Notes under the pieces: model-generated
The model's input: only the letters and a program-made list of their open reading frames with translations
Told to the model about the DNA's origin: nothing
Databases searched by the model: none
Part shown: positions 8,898 to 15,759 of the stretch, piece by piece
How the letters are laid out: every line of letters starts with the position of its first letter
Numbering within the stretch: position 1 is the first letter of the stretch
Source of the DNA: Bacteroidales bacterium UBA3143
GTDB taxonomy: Bacteria; Bacteroidota; Bacteroidia; Bacteroidales; Dysgonomonadaceae
Length of the DNA stretch: 62,458 bases
NCBI GenBank assembly: GCA_002364735.1
Contig: DEZB01000055.1
Location: forward strand, 1 to 62,458
Direction of reading: 5' to 3'
Translations under genes and position numbers: made by a program

Positions 8898-10376
8898 CTA
8901 CTGTTTATCACTATTATTTATCCGCTTACTGAGATGTTTAATCTTGTATCCCAATGCAGCAACGGCTATACTCATAAACGGACTGATAATATTGAAAAAA
9001 GCATAAGGTAAATAATCAAATACATCCACAGTCAACACTTTGCTCTGATAGGCTCCACAAGTATTCCATGGAATAAGCACAGAGGTAACCGTGCCCCCAT
9101 CTTCCAAACTTCTGCTCAAGTTTTCAGGAGTTAACCCCTTCTCTTTATAAGCTTCAGAAAACATCTTGCCAGGAACAACAATTGCCAAATACTGATCAGA
9201 TGCCAATACATTCATTCCGAAAGCAGAAAAAACCGTTGCACCCACCAGACTTGCATTGCCACGCACCATAGATAGCAGTGCCTTACTTATTTTACGCAAA
9301 GCACCCATGGCTTGCATGCTTCCACCAAAAATCATGGCGCAGATAATTAGCTCAATGGTACTCAACATTCCCGTCATTCCGCCTGATGAAAACAGTGCCT
9401 TATCATCCAAAATAGGGTTGCCTGTCGTAATATTTATGTCGTTACTAATACTTTGCATACTAACATGATACATATCTTTTAATGAGATAGATGTAGCATT
9501 TGCTCCATTTAGTTTGTTGGATAAATCAAGTATCAAATCTTGTTGAAAAATAGCTGCAAATATTGCACCCAAAATTACACCCGATAACAAAGCAACCAAA
9601 GGCGGTGTTTTTTTTATTATTAGTCCCAACACCACTACAGGCACTATAAACAACCAAGGAGTGATAGTAAATCTATCTGCTATTGCAGCAAGTATCACTT
9701 CATGGTTTATAGCACCATCAGTTTGGATGGACAACCCAATAATCAGAAAAATAATCAAAGTGATAATTATTGATGGAACAGTAGTAATCATCATGTATTT
9801 AATGTGAGTGATTAGGTCAGTTCCCGCCATTGCTGCGGCTAAGTTGGTGGTGTCAGACATTGGCGACATTTTATCTCCAAAGTAGGCTCCAGAAATAACA
9901 GCACCCGCCGTCATTGCAGTATTAATTCCCAACGAGTTGCCTATTCCAATCAAAGCTATACCAATAGTTGCACTCGTAGTCCATGAGCTGCCTGTTGCAG
10001 TTGATACTAGGGCAGCTATTAATACTGCCGAAACCAAAAAAAACGATGGATTAAGAATCTGCAATCCGTAATATATCATTGCTGGAACTATACCACTGAG
10101 CAACCAAGTTCCTGCCAGCGAACCTACTAAAAGCAAAATAAGAAGAGCCGGAACAGTCTCTTTAATGTTTTGAGACACCCTTTCCATCACTTCTCTAAAA
10201 GGTATTCTGCGAATACTTGCAATGATGATAGCTATTGCAGCACCCAGTATCAGTCCAAATTGATTAGCTCCACTTGATGCCTCGTCTCCAAACACTTGGT
10301 AGTTGATAGCCAAGAATAGGATTAAGAAAACTATTGGAATAAGCGCTTCAAAAAGAGTAATCTTTCTATTAGACAT
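8898..10376 (-). CDS. nhaC: Na+/H+ antiporter, NhaC family
   Basis: A 492-residue polytopic inner-membrane protein with about eleven or twelve hydrophobic segments. Segments such as ALVSTATGSSWTTSATIGIAL and AYFGDKMSPMSDTTNLAAAMAGTDL are characteristic of NhaC antiporters, which exchange Na+ (or other cations or organic acids) for protons. Length is typical. It lies downstream of an Lrp/AsnC gene with 248 bases between, which hold a dispersed palindromic repeat. Some NhaC members exchange malate/lactate or amines, so the substrate is not certain. Confidence 0.9.
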   Translation of the reverse strand: MSNRKITLFEALIPIVFLILFLAINYQVFGDEASSGANQFGLILGAAIAIIIASIRRIPFREVMERVSQNIKETVPALLILLLVGSLAGTWLLSGIVPAMIYYGLQILNPSFFLVSAVLIAALVSTATGSSWTTSATIGIALIGIGNSLGINTAMTAGAVISGAYFGDKMSPMSDTTNLAAAMAGTDLITHIKYMMITTVPSIIITLIIFLIIGLSIQTDGAINHEVILAAIADRFTITPWLFIVPVVVLGLIIKKTPPLVALLSGVILGAIFAAIFQQDLILDLSNKLNGANATSISLKDMYHVSMQSISNDINITTGNPILDDKALFSSGGMTGMLSTIELIICAMIFGGSMQAMGALRKISKALLSMVRGNASLVGATVFSAFGMNVLASDQYLAIVVPGKMFSEAYKEKGLTPENLSRSLEDGGTVTSVLIPWNTCGAYQSKVLTVDVFDYLPYAFFNIISPFMSIAVAALGYKIKHLSKRINNSDKQ

Positions 10377-10472
10377 ATAAATTAGAATTTATCTACAAAC
10401 CGAGTTTTAATTAGTACAAATATGAAATTTATTGATGCACAGCTCATCCTAAAAACAAGAATATTTGAGTAC

Positions 10473-10613
10473 ACTCTGAAAACTCTCCATTGCTGATTAT
10501 TAGTCTTTTTCTGCCCTTTGTCCCTGAAGGGAAAATCCTAATAATCAGCACTCTGCTAAAGTCCCCTTTAGGGGATTTAGGGGCGGAAATAAGTGAGATT
10601 GACTTTTCAGAGT
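10473..10613. repeat. 141-bp dispersed palindromic element (MITE-like), copy 1
   Basis: The ends ACTCTGAAAA (10473-10482) and TTTTCAGAGT (10604-10613) form a perfect terminal inverted repeat. Inside are two further inverted repeats: CTGATTATTAG...CTAATAATCAG (about 10492-10541) and the small palindrome CCCCTTTAGGGG. A second copy lies in the opposite orientation at about 54611-54760, and a fragment of its right part (GGGGATTTAGGGGCGGAAATAA) is at about 19890-19911. There is no coding capacity. Confidence 0.8.
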
Positions 10614-10624
10614 GGGTTCATATT

Positions 10625-11089
10625 TCAATAAATTGGTAAAGAGAAAGTATGTTTCACTTCTTTCAATACAAAAATACTATGAAGACTACCTATACTTTCT
10701 ATTACACCAAGCTTTTCCTGCACAAAAAGTTGATAGTGCTGCATATTTTGAACATATATTTTAAGCATAAAATCATAATCTCCAGACACATTGTAACATT
10801 CCGTAATCTCTTTGATATCTTTAATTGCTGCAGTGAAATTTAATATATATTCTTGGCTATGTTTCTTTAATCGAATATTGCAATATACACTAAATCCATT
10901 ATTAATTTTCTCAGGATTAAGTATTGCTGTATATTTATTTATGTAACCATTTACTTCAAGACGTTTTATTCTTTCAAACACAGGAGTAGCTGAAAGATTT
11001 ACTTTAGCAGCCAATTCTTTAGTTGTCAACTTCGAATTTTCTTGCAGTAATTCTAAAATCTTAATATCTGTATCGTCTAAGTGTGTCAT
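10625..11089 (-). CDS. Lrp/AsnC family transcriptional regulator
   Basis: A 154-residue protein with an N-terminal helix-turn-helix (LTTKELAAKVNLSATPVFERIKRLEVNGYI) and a C-terminal RAM/ligand-binding domain (ECYNVSGDYDFMLKIYVQNM). I chose the ATG at 11089 because family members begin with M-x-x-LD-x-x-D-x-x-I; the open frame runs 24 codons further upstream without homology. It is divergent from a PLP-dependent sulfur amino acid enzyme at 11463, and Lrp/AsnC regulators commonly control the divergent amino acid gene next to them. The effector is unknown. Confidence 0.9.
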   Translation of the reverse strand: MTHLDDTDIKILELLQENSKLTTKELAAKVNLSATPVFERIKRLEVNGYINKYTAILNPEKINNGFSVYCNIRLKKHSQEYILNFTAAIKDIKEITECYNVSGDYDFMLKIYVQNMQHYQLFVQEKLGVIESIGSLHSIFVLKEVKHTFSLPIY

Positions 11090-11388
11090 AGCTTTATAGT
11101 TTACTTTACCAGTATTGTTTGCAAATATAGAATAATAATCTATTAATATGGAATAACGCACAAGTTGATTCTATAATAAAGCTCTTATTCTTATTCAGAT
11201 CATGGTTTCTAACCAGTGCTTTGTGCAATAAAGGCACAAATTAAAGTAAATATTCAGCACCAAACCCATACAGATCAATTTTCAACCAGAAAAATAATCT
11301 ACAAATGACATTACTCTTTCCTTTGTTTTAGATATATAATCTATACAATATAATTTTAAAAGAATCTTTTTCTGTATTTCAAAAACTA

Positions 11389-11420
11389 TTTGTATATATT
11401 TTCTATTATATCTATTTTTG
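11389..11420 (+). promoter_or_regulatory. Bacteroidota-type promoter for the PLP enzyme gene
   Basis: TTTG at 11389-11392 and TATTTTTG at 11413-11420 are separated by 20 bases and match the Bacteroidota primary sigma consensus (TTTG / TAnnTTTG). The predicted transcription start is about seven bases further on, leaving a leader of some 35 bases before the ATG at 11463. The 370-base divergent gap (11090-11462) is also where the Lrp-like regulator would bind; no clear palindrome was picked out. Confidence 0.7.
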
Positions 11421-11462
11421 CAGTGTTGATATGAACAAGATAAAACTAAAATAAAAAAGATT

Positions 11463-12749
11463 ATGAGCGAAGAAAAATGGAATTTAAACACAAAGTGTGT
11501 TAGAAGTGGATGGCAACCTAAAAAAGGAGAGCCATTGCAGTTACCTATCTATCAGAGTACAACTTTTAAATACGAAAGCAGTCAGCAAATGCAAGATCTG
11601 TTCGATTTAAAAGCCGCTGGCTATTTTTATAGCCGATTGCAAAACCCAACAAACGATTTTACAGCCCAAAGAATTTGTGCATTAGAAGGCGGTGTTGCAG
11701 CTATGTTAACCAGTAGTGGTCAGGCAGCCAATTTTTTTGCAGTTTTCAATATTTGTGAGGCAGGAGATCATTTTATTGCTTGTAGCGCACTGTATGGAGG
11801 CACATACAACCTTTTTGCTGTCACACTGAAAAAGATGGGAATTGATGTTACATTTGTTCCAATCGATGCGACAGATGAAGAAGTACAGGCAGCAATAAAG
11901 CCAAACACAAAACTAATATTTGGAGAAACATTGACCAATCCTTCAATAGAGATTTTCGATATTGAACGATTTGCCAACATTGCGCATAGCAATGGAATAC
12001 CTCTAATAATTGATAATACATTTCCTACTCCCATCAATTGTCGCCCGATAGAATGGGGTGCAGACATTGTAACTCATTCCACTACAAAATACATGGATGG
12101 TCATAATTCCGTTGTTGGAGGTTGCATTGTAGATAGTGGAAATTTTGATTGGGAAGCCAACAAAGAGCGTTTTCCGGGATTAACTGAGCCAGACCCATCT
12201 TATCATGGCGTAGCTTATTCGGCAACTTTTGGCAAGGGTGCCTATATAACAAAAGCAACTGTACAACTAATGCGCGATCTTGGTTGCAGTCAATCGCCCC
12301 ACAGTGCGTTCTTGGTAAATTTAGGACTTGAAACTTTGGCTGTAAGAATAAGACAACACAATGAGAATGCCGAAAAAGTAGCCACTTTCCTTGAATCACA
12401 TCCCAAAGTATCTTGGATTCACTATCCAAAATTAAAAAGCTATGCGAACCAAGAATTGGCTGCGAAATATCTGCCCAATGGCGCAAGTGGCGTAATGTCG
12501 TTAGGCATAAAGGGCGGTACAGAAAACAGTATCAAATTTATGGACTCTCTACAGCTTGTGAACATAGTAACGCATGTAGCTTTTTCTCAAAGTTGTATTT
12601 TGCATCCAGCAAGTCATACTCACAGACAGCTGTCTGACGAAGAGTTGCTTGCTGCTGGCGTTAACCCTGAGCTTATTCGTCTTTCGGTAGGAATTGAAAA
12701 TGCCGATGATATTATTGCAGATTTAGCCCAAGCCTTAGATAAGATATAG
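11463..12749 (+). CDS. O-acetylhomoserine sulfhydrylase / methionine gamma-lyase-like PLP enzyme
   Basis: A 428-residue Cys/Met-metabolism PLP enzyme. The Schiff-base lysine is in THSTTKYMDG (near residue 205), and the cofactor-binding segments LTSSGQAANFF and IDNTFPTP are present. Its length (428 rather than about 395) and the internal segment GNFDWEANKERFPGLTEPDPSYHG place it nearer the O-acetylhomoserine aminocarboxypropyltransferase (MetY) branch than cystathionine gamma-synthase or lyase. MetY makes homocysteine from O-acetylhomoserine and sulfide; some relatives degrade methionine instead. The divergent Lrp-type regulator suits either role. It is a single gene with its own promoter and terminator. 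Confidence 0.85.
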   Translation: MSEEKWNLNTKCVRSGWQPKKGEPLQLPIYQSTTFKYESSQQMQDLFDLKAAGYFYSRLQNPTNDFTAQRICALEGGVAAMLTSSGQAANFFAVFNICEAGDHFIACSALYGGTYNLFAVTLKKMGIDVTFVPIDATDEEVQAAIKPNTKLIFGETLTNPSIEIFDIERFANIAHSNGIPLIIDNTFPTPINCRPIEWGADIVTHSTTKYMDGHNSVVGGCIVDSGNFDWEANKERFPGLTEPDPSYHGVAYSATFGKGAYITKATVQLMRDLGCSQSPHSAFLVNLGLETLAVRIRQHNENAEKVATFLESHPKVSWIHYPKLKSYANQELAAKYLPNGASGVMSLGIKGGTENSIKFMDSLQLVNIVTHVAFSQSCILHPASHTHRQLSDEELLAAGVNPELIRLSVGIENADDIIADLAQALDKI

Positions 12750-12806
12750 GCTAATTGTATATTCAATAGCAGTATATACTTAGTTAAAACAGCTCAGTAA
12801 TAAGAG

Positions 12807-12842
12807 AGACCCCTTACATCATAAAGTAAAGGGGTCTTTTTT
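12807..12842 (+). terminator. intrinsic terminator after the PLP enzyme gene
   Basis: AGACCCC at 12807-12813 pairs with GGGGTCT at 12831-12837, extended by partial pairing of CTTAC with GTAAAG, and is followed by a run of six T. It lies about 57 bases past the stop codon. Confidence 0.85.
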
Positions 12843-12886
12843 GTGAATGATAGGCAGGAAATAATCGCATCCCGTCCTCACCCTTA

Positions 12887-13327
12887 TCATAAATAAATAT
12901 CAATATCGCCTCGTCGCGAGCGTTTTAATTTCCACGCTTCATATTTCACCAAATCACTATGGATTTGCTTCAACACCATGCCGATAACAAAAACATCATC
13001 AATCATTCCAATACCTGGTATGAAATCGGGGATGAAATCTATTGGCGACAGAAAATACAATATACCTGCCACAGCAGCAATAATTGAACCATAAGGAATG
13101 TCTCTATATGCGCCTGATATATAGTCTTTGACAAGCGAAAGCAACAGCTTTAGATCATTGAAAACCTCTGCAATGAGTCCTTCATTATCAATGGCTTTAT
13201 CAAATGCGCGCTTCAGCGTATCTTGTATTTTACCACTATCGTTTAATAGCTTAGTTGACTTTTTTTTAAATTGCTCAAACAGACTGTGCAATTCTTCTTT
13301 GTCCGAATCCGTAAATTGTTTGCTCAT
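12887..13327 (-). CDS. DUF1232 (YkvA-like) membrane protein
   Basis: A 146-residue protein. The C-terminal half contains the DUF1232 signature: YGSIIAAVAGILYFLSPIDFIPDFIPGIGMIDDVFVIG, a short hydrophobic hairpin with the diagnostic SPIDFIPD. The N-terminal half is charged and helical. The start is put at the ATG at 13327 because an upstream extension would overlap the thioredoxin gene. Function of the family is unknown. It lies 13 bases after the thioredoxin stop and is likely cotranscribed with it. Confidence 0.88.
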   Translation of the reverse strand: MSKQFTDSDKEELHSLFEQFKKKSTKLLNDSGKIQDTLKRAFDKAIDNEGLIAEVFNDLKLLLSLVKDYISGAYRDIPYGSIIAAVAGILYFLSPIDFIPDFIPGIGMIDDVFVIGMVLKQIHSDLVKYEAWKLKRSRRGDIDIYL

Positions 13328-13340
13328 ATTTATATGTAAA

Positions 13341-13640
13341 TTACAAATGCTTTGATATAATGTCCAACAGTTGATCCTTAGTTGCAACACCAGCTTGCCT
13401 CCAAACAGACGCTCCGTTTTTAAATAAAATAAGTGTAGGGATACTCCTCACTTGATACTTTTGTGCAAGGGGTTGATTCTTGTCTACATCTATTTTTATG
13501 ATTCTCGCTTTTCCTTTCATATCAGCAGACACCTCTTTCAAAATGGGTGCTTGGGTGTGGCATGGTCCGCACCATGTGGCATGAAAATCTACTAACACTG
13601 GCTGACTTCCATTAATAATACTATCAAAACTCTCTTTCAT
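13341..13640 (-). CDS. thioredoxin
   Basis: A small thioredoxin with active site WCGPC (Cys24 and Cys27 from the chosen start), the buried Asp in VLVDFHATW, and the cis-proline in VRSIPTL. I start it at the ATG at 13640 (KESFDSIINGSQPVLVDF), as in related Bacteroidota thioredoxins; an in-frame ATG at 13673 would add 11 residues without homology and lies next to a REP-like palindrome. It reduces disulfides in cytoplasmic proteins, with thioredoxin reductase encoded elsewhere. It has no signal peptide. Confidence 0.93.
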   Translation of the reverse strand: MKESFDSIINGSQPVLVDFHATWCGPCHTQAPILKEVSADMKGKARIIKIDVDKNQPLAQKYQVRSIPTLILFKNGASVWRQAGVATKDQLLDIISKHL

Positions 13641-13675
13641 AAGGCAATTAATTTTTAATATATTGTTCTTCATGG

Positions 13676-13697
13676 ACAGATCGCGACCTGTCTCTAC
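13676..13697. repeat. degenerate REP palindrome next to the thioredoxin gene
   Basis: ACAGATCGCGACCTGT followed by CTCTAC is an imperfect palindrome ending in the same GAGAC/CTCTAC pattern as the REP elements of the island to its right. It is the first REP-like unit met when leaving the core genes. Confidence 0.5.
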
Positions 13698-13969
13698 ATG
13701 TAATGCAATATTTCAATGATTTCATCTATTATAAACGTACTATTGTAGAGATTTGTTGCCATCGTAATCAACATCTCTTTTACTTTTTCTTATTCTCTCT
13801 TTTCGTTTTATCACAATAAAATCATATAAATCATTTAATCATAATTATTTGACGGTTCAAAAACTATAAGGATTGCATTGTTTTGTATTCGACCCCCTTA
13901 GGGGTCATACCTTAATTTAAAAATTGTGAGTCGTGAAACATAGAATACACAAGTAATCGATGGTTCTTG

Positions 13970-14214
13970 TAACTGCTGTACAAACGCGATTAATATATAA
14001 CTGTATCGGTAACCGCTGTAGAGCCGCTATTAATAAATAACTGTATCAGTATCCGCTGTAGAGACGCGATTAATATATACTGTATCGGTATCCGCTGTAG
14101 AGACGCGATTAATCGCGTCTCTACGTTGGCATAAATCTCTACGTTGGTATAAATCTCTACGTTGCCATAAATCTCTACATCGGTTACTATCTCTACTATT
14201 CCACACACATATAT
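13970..14214. repeat. REP array B: 28-bp palindrome with flanking short tandem repeats
   Basis: On the left are about four units of the type CTGTATCGGTAACCGCTGTA + GAGACGCGATTAATA (13975-14096). In the centre is a perfect 28-bp palindrome at 14097-14124 (half-site GTAGAGACGCGATT). On the right are 18-bp units of ATAAATCTCTACGTTGGC running to 14180, then CATCGGTTACTATCTCTACTATTC. The same layout recurs at 15280-15670. The 580 bases between the thioredoxin start and the RAYT stop contain this array, a detached restriction-gene tail, and otherwise AT-rich filler. Confidence 0.85.
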
Positions 14215-14303
14215 TTATAGTCCCTCAACTACCCCAATTTCCTCTTCCGTCAACTCATACAGCTCATAAACCAATGTAGGTTTGAATTTATATTTTGCAG
14301 TTC
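14215..14303 (-). pseudogene. detached C-terminal tail of an Eco57I-like restriction enzyme, copy B
   Basis: Read on the minus strand, this segment encodes LVYELYELTEEEIGVVEGL followed by a stop (stop at 14215-14217), preceded in frame by AKYKFKPT and then a stop codon. The sequence is the usual end of type IIG/Eco57I-like restriction-methyltransferases. No gene body is attached. The same tail with small changes is at 15667-15759, right behind the intact gene. Confidence 0.75.
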
Positions 14304-14358
14304 AAATTATCGATTGCAATGATAATTATCATGGATTATTTGCCACACAATCAAATAT

Positions 14359-15126
14359 TCATCTATCAATTGTATTAAATTTATCATCTTCCCAACTTGC
14401 AGGGTTGTTGATAATATATGTTTTTATTTTCTGATATGCTTCATTATTTCTGATGATGTGTTCATGAAAACGATCTTGCCAACAAAACTCAGGGTTTATC
14501 TTCCTGCATTCATAAGTTACACGACCTTTATACCATCGTATAACACGTGAAAGATTGTTATGCAACATGGGGTTGTGGAGGCCAGTGATACCACCAGGTT
14601 GTTTTGCTTGATTTGTATCTTGTGGCATCGGTGGTGGTGATGATGCCGGTGGCGGTGGCGGTGGCGCTGGCGGTGGCGGTGGCGGTGTAGAGACGCGATT
14701 AATCGCGTCTCTACGTTGGCATAAATCGTTACGTTGGCATAAATCTCTACATTGACTTAAATCTCTACATTGACATAAATCTCTACATTGACATAAATCT
14801 CTACCTTGGTAAATATCGCTATGGCAAACATTATCCCCATTTTTATAATCCCCATTATTTATCCGTACAATACCATGTACATGATTAGGCATAACAACAA
14901 AACTACACAACTGTACAAATGGATAATGATAAGGCATTTCTAACCACCGCTGTAATGCAATTTCGCCCAACGAGTTGGCAATAAACTTTTGGTTATGAAT
15001 ATGTCCAAAAAAAGGTAACTTCTCCTCGGTGCAAATAGTCATAAAATAGGATGCGTTCCATCCATAATCCCATTTGTTCAATCTGGAAGAACCTATTCTA
15101 TATCTCTTATCAAATTTTTCAATCAT
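14359..15126 (-). CDS. REP-associated tyrosine transposase (RAYT, Y1_Tnp/TnpA_REP family) with REP-derived insertion
   Basis: A 255-residue HUH-type single-strand DNA transposase. The HUH pair is His82/His84 in VMPNHVHGIV, and the tyrosine motif is in YQKIKTYIINNPASW (Tyr231 or Tyr237). It matches the N-terminal signature SYFMTICTEEKLPFFG. Between the two catalytic halves (residues about 108-168) is a low-complexity stretch: six imperfect copies of RDLCQC, then RDAINRVST, then proline runs. The RDLCQC copies are translated 18-bp REP tandem units, and RDAINRVST is the translated 28-bp REP palindrome (14687-14714). RAYTs are thought to spread REP sequences. Here REP arrays flank the gene on both sides. 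Whether the enzyme tolerates the insert is unknown. Confidence 0.88.
   Translation of the reverse strand: MIEKFDKRYRIGSSRLNKWDYGWNASYFMTICTEEKLPFFGHIHNQKFIANSLGEIALQRWLEMPYHYPFVQLCSFVVMPNHVHGIVRINNGDYKNGDNVCHSDIYQGRDLCQCRDLCQCRDLSQCRDLCQRNDLCQRRDAINRVSTPPPPPPAPPPPPPASSPPPMPQDTNQAKQPGGITGLHNPMLHNNLSRVIRWYKGRVTYECRKINPEFCWQDRFHEHIIRNNEAYQKIKTYIINNPASWEDDKFNTIDR
14687..14714. repeat. 28-bp REP palindrome inside the RAYT coding sequence
   Basis: A perfect palindrome, half-site GTAGAGACGCGATT, identical to those at 14097-14124 and 15549-15576. It is followed on the right by 18-bp units related to ATAAATCTCTACGTTGGC up to about 14805, all within the open reading frame. Confidence 0.9.
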
Positions 15127-15279
15127 AACGGTTCATATATTATCCCTTGATTATGTTGCTCTTGTTTCAAATTTACATTATACTTCATGTATATCCGCAA
15201 ATTATAAATACTTTAGCTATAAATGAGACGTAATTTATAAATACTTTAGCTATAAATGAGACGTAATGTGTAAATACTG

Positions 15280-15666
15280 TGCCGCTGTTGTTGTAGAGAC
15301 GCAATTAATATATACTGTGTTGGTAACTGCTGTAGAGAGCCGATTAATGAATAATTATATCGGTAACTGCTGTACAGACGCGATTAATATATAACTGTAT
15401 CGGTAACCGCTGTCTATATCGGTAACTGCTGTCTGTATCGGTAACCGTTGTCTGTATCGCTAACCGTTGTACAGACGCGATTAATATATAACTGTATCGC
15501 TAACCACTGTACAGACACGATTAATAAATAACTGTATCGGTATCCGCTGTAGAGACGCGATTAATCGCGTCTCTACGTTGCCATAAATCTCTACGTTGCC
15601 ATAAACCTCTACGTTGCCATAAATCTCTACATCGGTTACTATCTCTACTATTCCACACACATATAT
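15280..15666. repeat. REP array A: 28-bp palindrome with flanking short tandem repeats
   Basis: Same design as the array at 13970-14214: several CTGTATCGGTAACCGCTGTA units with GAGACGCGATTAATA (15290-15548), a perfect 28-bp palindrome at 15549-15576, then 18-bp ATAAATCTCTACGTTGCC units. From about 15613 to 15671 it is nearly identical to 14161-14219, so the two arrays and the tails behind them are copies of one module. To the left, 15196-15277 holds two direct copies of AAATACTTTAGCTATAAATGAGACGTAAT. No gene is seen in 15127-15666. Confidence 0.85.
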
Positions 15667-15759
15667 TTATAACCCCTCCACTACCCCAATCTCCTCTTCC
15701 GTTAACCCATACAGTTCATAAACCAATTGGTCGATTTCGGATTCGAGGGTGCGATTCTT
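15667..15759 (-). pseudogene. detached C-terminal tail of an Eco57I-like restriction enzyme, copy A
   Basis: Read on the minus strand in a frame different from that of the intact gene, this encodes KNRTLESEIDQLVYELYG and then LTEEEIGVVEGL with a stop at 15667-15669. That is the common end of Eco57I-like enzymes. It begins right at the stop codon of the intact restriction gene, which has its own different ending (IDKIIYSTFDLNSEEIEEI). It therefore looks like the remnant of a previous 3' end. Confidence 0.75.

Noticed and set aside
11282..11491. 69-codon minus-strand open frame
   Set aside because: It covers the promoter and start of the PLP enzyme gene and has no recognisable sequence.
13990..14208. 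72-codon minus-strand open frame rich in EIYTNVEIYANVE repeats
   Set aside because: It is the translation of the REP tandem units and palindrome; the DNA pattern explains it and there is no homologous protein.
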